A DNA stretch of 37,320 nt from Pseudomonas mandelii. GTDB taxonomy: Bacteria; Pseudomonadota; Gammaproteobacteria; Pseudomonadales; Pseudomonadaceae. Each line of letters begins with the position of its first letter. The stretch's first letter is position 1. Where the stretch lies: positions 1 through 37,320 of the forward strand of contig NZ_JAMYDU010000037.1 in NCBI RefSeq assembly GCF_024138395.1, read 5' to 3'. Position numbers and translations under genes: made by a program. Below, piece by piece: positions 30,174 through 37,320 of the stretch. The notes under the pieces are model-generated. The model made no database searches, was not told where the DNA came from, and saw only the letters and a program-made list of their open reading frames with translations.

Positions 30174-31007
30174 ATGCTCAGTAAAAAACACGCACTTACC
30201 CTCGCAGCCGCCATGTCGCTGTTGTTCGTCGGCGCCGCCAACGCCGGAGCCGTACTGGACAAAATCCAAAGCAGCAAAACCATGACTGTCGCCACTTCGG
30301 CAACCTGGCCACCGCAGGGTTTTATCAACGACAAGAATGAAATCGACGGGTTCGACATCGACGTTTCCAAGGAGATCGCCAAGCGTCTCGGCGTCGCGGT
30401 CAAGTTCATCACCCCCGACTGGGACGTGATCACCGCAGGCAAGTGGAACGGCCGCTGGGACATGTCCGTGGGCTCGATGACCGCCACCAAAAGTCGCGCA
30501 CGGATCCTCGACTTTCCCGCGACCTATTACTACGTGCCCTACGTGTTTGCGGTTCACAACAAATCCACACTCACCGACCACAAAGCCCTCAATGGCAAGA
30601 CGATCGGTGTCGAAGGCGGCACCACTTCCGAGGATTACCTGAACCAGGCGCTGGCCATCGAAGCGTCGGACATGCCGCCCGTGGCCTACGACGTACAGAC
30701 CACAAAGATGAAAACCTATGCCGGTTCCCTCGGGCCGCTGGATGACCTGCGCCTGGGCGATGGCGTTCGTCTCGACGGCATCCTCACTCAGCGCAGCACG
30801 CTGGAATCTGCCATCAAGAAAAATTACCCGCTGCGAGCCATCGATGACGGCGTGGTGTTCTACGAACCACTGGCCGTCGCCACCGACAAGGGTGACCCGG
30901 AGTTGAAAGCCAAACTCAGTGAAATCATCGGCGCGATGCACAAGGACGGCACGCTGACCAAGCTGTCGACCAAGTGGTACGGCGTGGACTACTCGACGGT
31001 TAAGTAA
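30174..31007 (+). CDS. Amino-acid ABC transporter periplasmic binding protein
   Basis: This 277-aa protein begins with a signal peptide (MLSKKHALTLAAAMSLLFVG, cleaved after AANA), so it is periplasmic. The mature part has the type II binding-protein pattern of polar amino-acid systems: VATSATWPPQGFINDKNEID, GFDIDVSKEIAKRLG, WDMSVGSMTATKSRARILDF and GKTIGVEGGTTSEDYL. The start at 30174 is preferred because GGAG lies 6 nt upstream; GTG 30162 and ATG 30168 are too close to it. The ligand is unknown; the linked aminotransferase and oxidase suggest an amino acid or amine. Confidence 0.9.
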   Translation: MLSKKHALTLAAAMSLLFVGAANAGAVLDKIQSSKTMTVATSATWPPQGFINDKNEIDGFDIDVSKEIAKRLGVAVKFITPDWDVITAGKWNGRWDMSVGSMTATKSRARILDFPATYYYVPYVFAVHNKSTLTDHKALNGKTIGVEGGTTSEDYLNQALAIEASDMPPVAYDVQTTKMKTYAGSLGPLDDLRLGDGVRLDGILTQRSTLESAIKKNYPLRAIDDGVVFYEPLAVATDKGDPELKAKLSEIIGAMHKDGTLTKLSTKWYGVDYSTVK

Positions 31008-31030
31008 CCGCTTCGATCACACCGCCCACC

Positions 31031-31134
31031 TGTGGGAGCGAGCCTGCTCGCGATGAGGCCATAACATCCAGTATCAATGTTGAATGTTAGACCGCCATCG
31101 TCGGATCACCGCCCGGAGCAGGCTCGCTCCCACA
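31031..31134. repeat. REP doublet (TGTGGGAGCGAGCCTGCTCG variant)
   Basis: The arms TGTGGGAGCGAGCCTGCTCG and GCAGGCTCGCTCCCACA face each other across a 60-70 nt interior that includes AGTATCAATGTTGAATGTTA. A similar interior (TCAATGTTGAATGATAA) occurs at 32481-32571. Confidence 0.85.
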
Positions 31135-31171
31135 AAAGCCAGACGTTTGCTTCATTGACCGGTAACTAGTC

Positions 31172-32455
31172 ATGTCCTTCCCCACCACCTGGTATTCCCA
31201 AACCTCGCTGCCCCGCGCGGCCAGGTCCGAACTGAACACCTACCAAACCTGCGACGTCTGCATCATCGGCGCCGGGATCGCGGGCCTTACCACCGCCCTG
31301 GAACTGACCCGGCGCGGTAAACGTGTGGTCATCCTCGAATCCCATCAAGTCGCTTGGGGCGCATCGGGCCGCAATGGCGGCGTGGTCTCGCCGGGCTGGG
31401 CTGAAGGGTCGGGGGCGATTCGCAAAAAACTTGGGCTGGAACAGGCCAAGGGGCTGTTTCAAATGTCCGTCGAAGGCGTGGAAATAGTGCGCCACAACAT
31501 CGCCGAACTGGCTCTGGGCGGCTGCGATCCATCCGCCGGCACGATTCGAGTCAAGCGTTACGACGACAGCGCTGGCGTGAAAAACCACATCGACACCATG
31601 CGTCGTGACTTCGGCTATGAACTCAACTACCTCGACACCACCCAGGTTCGCGAACGGGCCCACACCCTGCGCTATTTCCAGGGCATCGAGGATCCGAATG
31701 CCTTGCACTTTCATCCGCTGAATTATTGCCTGGGCCTGGCCCTCGCCATCGAAGCGGCTGGAGGGCAGATTTTCGAACACTCAAAAATGCTGGCCTGGCA
31801 TCGCGAGGGCAGCGATAAAATTGTCCAGACTGCTCACGGCTCCGTGCGCTGCCAGGACCTGGTGTTCTGCGCCGGCGGTTACGGTGGCCCCGAATTGCAG
31901 AAACTCAGCCGCGCCTACCTGCCCATCGCGACCTACGTGGTGTTGATCGAACATCTGGGCGACTCGATCAAAAACGTCCTCGACTCCGGTGCCGCCTTCT
32001 CCGACGACCGCCGCGCCTCGGACTACTATCGCGTGGTCGAAGGCGACCGTCTGCTCTGGGGCGGACGCATCACCACCCGCAACGAACAGAACGAAAAAGC
32101 CTTGGCGGCCATGCTCAAGGCGGACATGGTCTCTGTGTATCCACAACTGGCGCCGGTAAAAATCGAGCTGGCCTGGTCGGGCCTGATGGGGTACTCCACC
32201 AACAAAATGCCTAATCTGGGGCTGTTGGAAGCGGGCGTCTGGGCCTGTACTTCGTTTGGCGGCCATGGCCTGAATACCGGCTCGATTGGCGGTAGGGTCA
32301 TTGCCGAAGCCGTGTGCGGGGAAAGTGCGCGGTATCAGTTGTTCAAGCCGTACTTGCTGGACTGGAACGGTGGGCCGTTCGGGCGAGTTGCGGCCAATGC
32401 GATTTATCAGTCATTGAAGGTGATGGATTTTGTTCAGGAACGGTTTCGCGGTTGA
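31172..32455 (+). CDS. FAD-dependent amine oxidase/oxidoreductase (DAO family)
   Basis: This 427-aa flavoprotein has the N-terminal dinucleotide motif DVCIIGAGIAGLTTALEL (about residues 27-44), SHQVAWGASGRNGGVVSPGW, and the C-terminal FAD element TSFGGHGLNTGSIGGRVIAE. The layout is that of DadA/gamma-glutamylputrescine oxidase-type enzymes that oxidise amino acids or amines. It is the last gene of the plus-strand aminotransferase-ABC set, 164 nt after the binding protein with a REP doublet between. Its role is probably oxidation of the imported substrate or a derived amine. The exact substrate cannot be read from sequence. Confidence 0.85.
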   Translation: MSFPTTWYSQTSLPRAARSELNTYQTCDVCIIGAGIAGLTTALELTRRGKRVVILESHQVAWGASGRNGGVVSPGWAEGSGAIRKKLGLEQAKGLFQMSVEGVEIVRHNIAELALGGCDPSAGTIRVKRYDDSAGVKNHIDTMRRDFGYELNYLDTTQVRERAHTLRYFQGIEDPNALHFHPLNYCLGLALAIEAAGGQIFEHSKMLAWHREGSDKIVQTAHGSVRCQDLVFCAGGYGGPELQKLSRAYLPIATYVVLIEHLGDSIKNVLDSGAAFSDDRRASDYYRVVEGDRLLWGGRITTRNEQNEKALAAMLKADMVSVYPQLAPVKIELAWSGLMGYSTNKMPNLGLLEAGVWACTSFGGHGLNTGSIGGRVIAEAVCGESARYQLFKPYLLDWNGGPFGRVAANAIYQSLKVMDFVQERFRG

Positions 32456-32480
32456 TCGCAATCGACTTCGGACAAAAATC

Positions 32481-32571
32481 TGTGGGAGCTGGCTTGCCTG
32501 CGATAGCGGTGTATCAATCGACGTCAATGTTGAATGATAAATTGCTATCGCGGGCAAGCCACGCTCCCACA
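32481..32571. repeat. REP doublet (mixed arms)
   Basis: Left arm TGTGGGAGCTGGCTTGCCTG, right arm GCGGGCAAGCCACGCTCCCA then CA. The arms differ at several places, so this copy is older or recombined. It lies between the convergent oxidase and trxB genes. Confidence 0.82.
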
Positions 32572-32602
32572 GGTTTTTCGATCGGCCTCTAAACCGTGGG
32601 CA

Positions 32603-32631
32603 GAAAAAAACCGGCCGAAGCCGGTTTTTTG
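32603..32631. terminator. Bidirectional rho-independent terminator
   Basis: A 5-bp stem CCGGC/GCCGG (32611-32615 with 32620-32624) with loop CGAA is flanked by seven A on the left and six T on the right. It can therefore end transcription of trxB (minus) and of the oxidase (plus). It is 19 nt from the trxB stop codon. Confidence 0.9.
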
Positions 32632-32649
32632 CTTTCTACAGAATCAGCA

Positions 32650-33606
32650 TCAAGCGTTCTGCAGATCGTCGAGGTAGCGCTCGGCGTCCAGTGCCGCCAT
32701 GCAACCGGCGCCGGCCGAGGTGATGGCTTGACGGTAAACGTGGTCAGCCACGTCACCGGCGGCGAAGATGCCTTCGAGGTTGGTCGCAGTGGCGTTGCCG
32801 TCACGGCCGCCCTGCACAACCAGGTAGCCGTCTTTCAACGTCAGCTGGCCTTCGAACAACGAAGTGTTCGGAGTGTGGCCGATGGCGATGAACACGCCGT
32901 CGACTTTCAGCTCGTCGAAGCTGCCGTCGTTGTTCTTCAGGCGAGCACCGGTCACGCCCATGTTGTCGCCCAGCACTTCGTCCAGGTTCGAGTTCAGCTT
33001 CAGGACGATCTTGCCTTCGGCAACCCGTGCATTCAGCTTGTCGATCAGGATCTTCTCGGCGCGGAACGTTTCGCGACGGTGGATCAAGGTGACGGTGCTG
33101 GCGATGTTGGCCAGGTACAGGGCTTCTTCCACAGCCGTATTACCGCCACCGACCACAGCCACTGGCTTGTTGCGATAGAAGAAACCATCGCAGGTCGCGC
33201 AGGCCGAGACGCCTTTGCCCATGAACGCTTCTTCCGATGGCAGGCCCAGGTAACGGGCGCTGGCGCCGGTAGCGATGATCAGTGCGTCGCAGGTGTAAGT
33301 CGCGCTGTCGCCAATCAGTGTGTATGGCTTGGCGGCGAAGTCCACGGCATTGATGTGATCGAACACGATCTCGGTTTCAAAGCGCTCGGCGTGCTCTTTC
33401 ATCCGCTCCATCAGCGCCGGGCCGGTCAGGCCGTGGACGTCGCCCGGCCAGTTGTCGACTTCGGTGGTGGTGGTCAGTTGACCGCCAGCCTGCATGCCAG
33501 TGATCAGCAGTGGCTTGAGGTTGGCACGGGCGGCATAGACCGCGGCGCTGTAACCGGCAGGGCCGGAACCGAGAATAATCACTCGCGAATGACGAACTTC
33601 AGACAT
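32650..33606 (-). CDS. trxB: Thioredoxin reductase
   Basis: This 318-aa flavoenzyme reduces thioredoxin with NADPH. It has the FAD motif ILGSGPAGYSAAVYAAR, the redox-active CATC in SACATCDGFFYRN (about residues 135-138), the NADPH motif VVGGGNTAVEEALYL, HRRETFRAEK and the C-terminal AAGDVADHVYRQAITSAGAG. The ATG at 33606 is chosen because AGGAG lies close upstream; the frame stays open to 33789 but the extra 61 residues have no counterpart in TrxB. It is divergent from cysZ. Confidence 0.96.
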   Translation of the reverse strand: MSEVRHSRVIILGSGPAGYSAAVYAARANLKPLLITGMQAGGQLTTTTEVDNWPGDVHGLTGPALMERMKEHAERFETEIVFDHINAVDFAAKPYTLIGDSATYTCDALIIATGASARYLGLPSEEAFMGKGVSACATCDGFFYRNKPVAVVGGGNTAVEEALYLANIASTVTLIHRRETFRAEKILIDKLNARVAEGKIVLKLNSNLDEVLGDNMGVTGARLKNNDGSFDELKVDGVFIAIGHTPNTSLFEGQLTLKDGYLVVQGGRDGNATATNLEGIFAAGDVADHVYRQAITSAGAGCMAALDAERYLDDLQNA

Positions 33607-33922
33607 GACCTGCTCCTGTTGACCGGGCCCGAACAACTGGGCGCGGAACGCCGGATTGCCGGCGGGAATAAAAAAGGACCGTTGAAAGCACTTGGGGAAG
33701 GCTTGGGCTCGACAGTCCTGTAAAAAGAATGGGTGCAGCGTATCGAGGGGGCGAAGATTAAGGAAATACGGTTTAACAATCCAGCTCATAGGCGGTCTCT
33801 ATCCCGTCGAGGTGAATATATAGACGCCTTTGTTACAGTTAATGTCGATGCCGCTACCGCGCTTTCACCTGTCAGGCAAAGCCGGTAAGGTCGGCGCGTT
33901 TACCCTTTGCCCGGAGCACGTT

Positions 33923-34678
33923 ATGCCCGCCCCCGTTCTGTCTGGCCCGCAATACCTGCGCGAGGGCCTCAAGCTGGTCCTGAGCCCAAGCCTGCGCTTG
34001 TTCGTGTTGTTGCCGCTGGCGATCAACCTGGTGCTGTTCGTCGGATTGATCTATCTGGCCGGCCATCAGTTCAGTCTGTGGGTTGATACGCTGATGCCGT
34101 CCCTGCCCGATTGGCTGAGCTTCCTCAGCTACGTCCTCTGGCCGATTTTTGTCGTGTTGGTGGTGTTGATGGTGTTTTTCACCTTCACCATGCTCGCCAA
34201 TATCATTGCCGCGCCGTTCAATGGCTTCCTCGCGGAGAAAGTCGAAGTGGTGGTGCGCGGCACCGACGACTTCCCGGCCTTCAGTTGGGGCGAACTGATC
34301 GCCATGATCCCGCGCACCCTGTCCCGGGAAATGCGCAAACTTGGCTACTTCCTACCCAGGGCCATCGGGCTGTTCATCCTGTCGTTCATCCCGGTGGTCA
34401 ACATCATCGCCGCGCCGCTGTGGCTGTTGTTTGGGGTGTGGATGATGGCGATCCAGTACATCGACTACCCGGCGGATAACCACAAACTCGGCTGGAACGA
34501 AATGCTCGCCTGGCTGCGGCAGAAGCGCTGGCAGAGCCTCGGCTTCGGCGGCAGCGTGTATCTGGTGTTGCTGATTCCGGTGGTCAACATTCTGATGATG
34601 CCGGCGGCCGTGGCTGGGGCGACGCTGTTCTGGGTGCGTGAGCGTGGCGCGGAGAATCTGGTGGCAGAACGCCGTTAA
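33923..34678 (+). CDS. cysZ: CysZ-type sulfate transporter
   Basis: This 251-aa inner-membrane protein brings sulfate in for cysteine synthesis. It has GPQYLREGLKLVLSPSLRLF at the N-terminus and hydrophobic segments LFVLLPLAINLVLFVGLIYL, VLWPIFVVLVVLMVFFTFTM, FILSFIPVVNIIAAPLWLLF and LVLLIPVVNILMMPAAVAGA. NIIAAPFNGFLAEKVE and the QYIDYPADNHKLGW segment are family hallmarks. The ATG at 33923 follows GGAG with 7 nt spacing. It is divergent from trxB, a common arrangement in Pseudomonas. Confidence 0.92.
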   Translation: MPAPVLSGPQYLREGLKLVLSPSLRLFVLLPLAINLVLFVGLIYLAGHQFSLWVDTLMPSLPDWLSFLSYVLWPIFVVLVVLMVFFTFTMLANIIAAPFNGFLAEKVEVVVRGTDDFPAFSWGELIAMIPRTLSREMRKLGYFLPRAIGLFILSFIPVVNIIAAPLWLLFGVWMMAIQYIDYPADNHKLGWNEMLAWLRQKRWQSLGFGGSVYLVLLIPVVNILMMPAAVAGATLFWVRERGAENLVAERR

Positions 34679-34742
34679 TCGCGTCACAAATCCATCATCC
34701 AACCGTCACAATGACGACATGGCCTCAGCCGACACTGAGGTC

Positions 34743-35918
34743 ATGACGACAACTCTGCATATCACCCTGATCACCGAAACCTTCCCTCCGGAAATCAACG
34801 GCGTGGCCAATACCCTTGGTCGCTTGTTCGACGGTTTGCGCGCGCGCGGGCATCAGGTCGAGTTGGTGCGGCCACGCCAGGGTGGCGACCCGCTCATGGG
34901 CAGCAACGATGAGTTGCTGTTGTGTCGAGGCTGGCCGCTGCCGGGTTATCCCGGCCTGCAATGGGGTCAGTCGTCGATGCACAAGTTGCTGCGGCGCTGG
35001 AAACGGCATCGTCCGGATGTGTTGTACATCGCCACCGAAGGACCGCTGGGGTTGTCCGCGTTGCGCGCGGCACGGCGTTTGGGAATTTCGGTGGTCAGCG
35101 GCTTTCATACCAATTTTCAGCAGTACTCCAGCCAGTACGGCCTCGGGCTGCTGACGCGCTTGCTGACTCACTACCTGCGCTGGTTTCACAATCGTTCAAC
35201 CCTGACCTTGGTGCCCAGCGCCAGCCAGCGACTGGAACTGGAACGCCGCAGTTTCGAGCGCCTGGCGCTGCTCTCTCGAGGCGTCGACAGCCAATTGTTT
35301 CATCCGGCCAAACGGCTGAAGCCGCTACGTGAGCAATGGGGACTGGCCGAGGATGATATTGCCTTCATCCACGTAGGACGCCTGGCTCAGGAGAAGAATC
35401 TTGGCTTGCTCAAGCGCAGTTTCGACACGCTGAAAATGAGTTATCCACAGCGAAAGATGAAATTGATTGTGGTCGGTGACGGTCCGCAACGTTCAATGCT
35501 GGAAAAGGAATTGCCCGAGGCGATTTTCTGCGGCTCACAACGCGGCGAAGCCTTGGCCAGTCACTATGCGTCGGGGGATGTGTTTCTGTTTCCAAGCCTG
35601 ACCGAAACCTTCGGCAATGTGGTACTTGAGGCATTGGCCTCGGGGCTGGGGGTGGTGGCGTACGATCAGGCCGCGGCGGCCCAGCATATTCGCCATGGCT
35701 ACAACGGCGTACTGGCCATGCCCGGGGATGAAGAGGCGTTCTGCGATGCGGCACGCTGGCTGCTGGAGGAGCGCGAAACCTTGCGCTGCGTGCGGCTTAA
35801 TGCGCGCCAGCATGCGAGTCGTCAGGGGTGGGCGGCGATTATCGAGCAGTTCGAGGGGCAGTTGCGCGGGGCTTGTGTTGGGGAGCAGGTGGTTCCCAAT
35901 GCCCAGACCTTGCCTTGA
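34743..35918 (+). CDS. GT4-family glycosyltransferase (PimB-like)
   Basis: This protein of about 391 aa is a retaining GT-B enzyme. The N-terminal half has ITLITETFPPEINGVANTLG with the family's glycine-rich start, and the C-terminal half has FIHVGRLAQEKNLGLLKRSF, LIVVGDGPQRSMLE and the E-x7-E type motif FPSLTETFGNVVLEALASG. These closely resemble the GT4 mannosyltransferases grouped as PimB-like or glycolipid transferases. The acceptor is probably a lipid or glycolipid. The start is placed at 34743 (MTTTLHIT); ATG 34719 is an alternative with no better ribosome site. It follows cysZ by 64 nt. Confidence 0.85.
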   Translation: MTTTLHITLITETFPPEINGVANTLGRLFDGLRARGHQVELVRPRQGGDPLMGSNDELLLCRGWPLPGYPGLQWGQSSMHKLLRRWKRHRPDVLYIATEGPLGLSALRAARRLGISVVSGFHTNFQQYSSQYGLGLLTRLLTHYLRWFHNRSTLTLVPSASQRLELERRSFERLALLSRGVDSQLFHPAKRLKPLREQWGLAEDDIAFIHVGRLAQEKNLGLLKRSFDTLKMSYPQRKMKLIVVGDGPQRSMLEKELPEAIFCGSQRGEALASHYASGDVFLFPSLTETFGNVVLEALASGLGVVAYDQAAAAQHIRHGYNGVLAMPGDEEAFCDAARWLLEERETLRCVRLNARQHASRQGWAAIIEQFEGQLRGACVGEQVVPNAQTLP

Positions 35919-35922
35919 AAAG

Positions 35923-36014
35923 CTTCGCGGGCAAGCCTCGCTCCTACAGGTTAGCGTCGCTCGCAATATTGTGACCGACACAAATTCTGTAGGAGCGAGG
36001 CTTGCCCGCGAAGA
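35923..36014. repeat. REP pair in the opposite (outward) orientation
   Basis: The left copy (35923-35948) reads CTTCGCGGGCAAGCCTCGCT first and the right copy (35988-36014) reads TGTAGGAGCGAGGCTTGCCC. The two REPs are therefore turned the other way round from the doublets at 24128 or 26685. It lies between the convergent GT4 and Old Yellow Enzyme genes. Confidence 0.85.
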
Positions 36015-36032
36015 GGCCCGCCCGGATGCCGC

Positions 36033-37136
36033 TTAAACCAGCGTCATCAACGCCTCACGGCTGAACGGCAGGATGTCTTCCTCACGACCGTCGCGCACTT
36101 TCTGCGCCCAGTCCGGGTCCACCAGCAACGCACGACCCACGGCCACCAGATCGAACTCATCGTTGTTCAAACGCTCCAGCAGTTTTTCCAGGCTGGCCGG
36201 TTGGGCGATCTTGTCGGTGTTGACCATGAACTGCAGGAACTCGCCGTCCAGGCCGACGCTGCCGACGGTGATGGTTGGCTTGCCGGTGAGCTTGCGGGTC
36301 CAGCCTGCCAGGTTGAGTTCGGAACCATCGAATTCCGGCTCCCAGAAACGCCGCGTCGAACAGTGGAAAATATCCACGCCGGCGTCGGACAATGGCTTGA
36401 GGAATTCGCCCAAGGCTTGCGGGGTTTGCACCAAACGCGCGGTGTAGTCCTGCTGCTTCCATTGGGAGAAACGGAAGATGATCGGGAAACCCTCACCGAC
36501 CGCTGCACGCACCGCCTGAATCAATTCGATGGCGAAACGCGAGCGATTGGCCAGGCTGCCACCGTATTCGTCAGCGCGCTGATTGCTGCCTTCCCAGAAA
36601 AACTGGTCCACCAGATAACCGTGGGCACCGTGGATTTCCACGCCGTCCATGCCGATGCTCTGTGCATCCTTGGCGGCCTGGGCGAATGCGGCAATCACGT
36701 CCTGAATATCCTGTTGGGTCATGCCGTGAACCACGACCTGACCGTCCTTCAATTTTTCCGATGGACCGTACCCCGGCACGCTGGCGTCCGGCTCGGTGCC
36801 GATGCGGCGCACGCTGCCCACATGCCACAGTTGCGGAACGATCTTGCCGCCCTCGGCATGCACCGCATCGACGACTTTCTTCCAGCCGGCCAATGCCGCT
36901 TCGCCGTAGAAGTGCGGCACGTTCGGGTAGCCATTGGAGGCCTTGTGACCGACGGTGGTGCCTTCGGTAATGATCAGCCCAACCCCGGCAGCGGCTCGAC
37001 GACGGTAGTACTCGATCACTTTGGAATTGGGCACGCCGCCCGGCGAAAACGAGCGGGTCATCGGCGCCATGACGACGCGGGTCGGCAACTCGAGAGCGCC
37101 TAGGTGAAAAGGCTTGAACAGGGCTTTGACAGGCAT
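36033..37136 (-). CDS. Old Yellow Enzyme-family NADH:flavin oxidoreductase
   Basis: This 367-aa FMN enzyme reduces activated C=C bonds with NAD(P)H. It has the TIM-barrel start LFKPFHLGALELPTRVVMAP MTRS-type pattern, the active-site pair in EIHGAHGYLVDQF (two His, about residues 168-171), SNQRADEYGGSLANRSRF, and the FMN phosphate region near VAVGRALLVDPDWAQKV. The ATG at 37136 is chosen, with GGAG 6-7 nt upstream. It is a single gene, so the physiological substrate is unclear; the family handles enones, nitroesters and quinone-like compounds. Confidence 0.9.
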   Translation of the reverse strand: MPVKALFKPFHLGALELPTRVVMAPMTRSFSPGGVPNSKVIEYYRRRAAAGVGLIITEGTTVGHKASNGYPNVPHFYGEAALAGWKKVVDAVHAEGGKIVPQLWHVGSVRRIGTEPDASVPGYGPSEKLKDGQVVVHGMTQQDIQDVIAAFAQAAKDAQSIGMDGVEIHGAHGYLVDQFFWEGSNQRADEYGGSLANRSRFAIELIQAVRAAVGEGFPIIFRFSQWKQQDYTARLVQTPQALGEFLKPLSDAGVDIFHCSTRRFWEPEFDGSELNLAGWTRKLTGKPTITVGSVGLDGEFLQFMVNTDKIAQPASLEKLLERLNNDEFDLVAVGRALLVDPDWAQKVRDGREEDILPFSREALMTLV

Positions 37137-37244
37137 GGGACGCTCCACGGGACATAGACTTTATGACGGCGATAATATGGAGAGTCGCAAGGCTTGAACA
37201 GCACTATTGATTGCGGTGATTAAGGTCTAAAAGATAGGAAAATT

Positions 37245-37320
37245 TGTAGGAGCGAGGCTTGCCCGCGAAGGCGTCATGTCAGTCAGCAATAATGTCGACT
37301 GACATGACGCCTTCGCGGGC
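37245..37320. repeat. REP doublet with long inner palindrome, cut by the window end
   Basis: The left arm TGTAGGAGCGAGGCTTGCCC starts at 37245. The inner part is itself an inverted repeat (GCGTCATGTCAGTC and GACTGACATGACGC around a 12-nt loop). The right arm runs past the window edge after CTTCGCGGGC. It lies upstream of the Old Yellow Enzyme gene. Confidence 0.85.

Noticed and set aside
32650..33789. Longer thioredoxin reductase starting at 33789
   Set aside because: The extra 61 residues lack similarity to TrxB and the ATG at 33606 has a good ribosome site.
1..37320. tRNA, rRNA or insertion sequence genes
   Set aside because: I saw no tRNA cloverleaf, no rRNA sequence and no transposase frame in the window.

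Overview
The window looks like chromosomal DNA of a fluorescent pseudomonad (Pseudomonas fluorescens complex). The evidence is the hmgABC/hmgR layout, a short LOV protein of the P. putida SB1/SB2 type, the folM-folE-folX set, an S-type pyocin, DUF1302/DUF1329 genes, and at least eight copies of the typical Pseudomonas REP doublet (TGTAGGAGCGAGGCTTGCCC and variants) between genes. All calls come from reading the sequence; no database search was run.

Layout. (1) 1-4302: the homogentisate operon hmgA-fahA-maiA on the minus strand, divergent from the IclR-type regulator hmgR, with a perfect 17-bp palindrome between them. (2) 4355-7933: an AT-richer gene for a 1192-aa DUF6543/toxin-like protein. 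(3) 8040-13922: a MalT-type LuxR regulator, then a DUF1329 periplasmic protein and a DUF1302 outer-membrane barrel, all minus strand. (4) 13923-14953: about 1 kb without a convincing gene. It holds 36-bp tandem repeats, an inverted copy of them, and a strong plus-strand terminator with no gene in front of it. (5) 14954-17579: an S-type bacteriocin gene followed by two related small immunity-type genes, each followed by a similar hairpin. (6) 17629-20336: a minus-strand operon of class II aldolase, MEST-like alpha/beta hydrolase and SDR dehydrogenase. (7) 20696-24123: flavodoxin, short LOV photoreceptor, PilZ-like protein, MerR/LitR-like regulator, a possible 63-aa ORF and a membrane-anchored monooxygenase-fold protein. 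(8) 24298-26676: folM-folE-folX (tetrahydromonapterin synthesis), DUF1244 and HopJ-family genes. (9) 26871-32455: aminotransferase, a polar amino-acid ABC transporter (permease, ATPase, binding protein) and an FAD amine oxidase. (10) 32650-37136: trxB, cysZ, a GT4 glycosyltransferase and an Old Yellow Enzyme-family reductase.

How parts fit together. Region 1 completes phenylalanine/tyrosine breakdown to fumarate and acetoacetate. Region 8 makes the pterin cofactor that pseudomonad phenylalanine hydroxylase uses, so both touch aromatic amino-acid catabolism. Region 7 pairs a blue-light sensor with a LitR-like MerR regulator beside the pterin genes, which suggests a light-responsive neighbourhood. 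Region 9 reads as an import-and-deaminate system for an amino acid or amine of unknown identity. The most interesting accessory material is the bacteriocin with duplicated immunity modules, the DUF6543-like gene with its GC shift into the adjacent regulator, and the LOV/LitR/small-ORF cluster.
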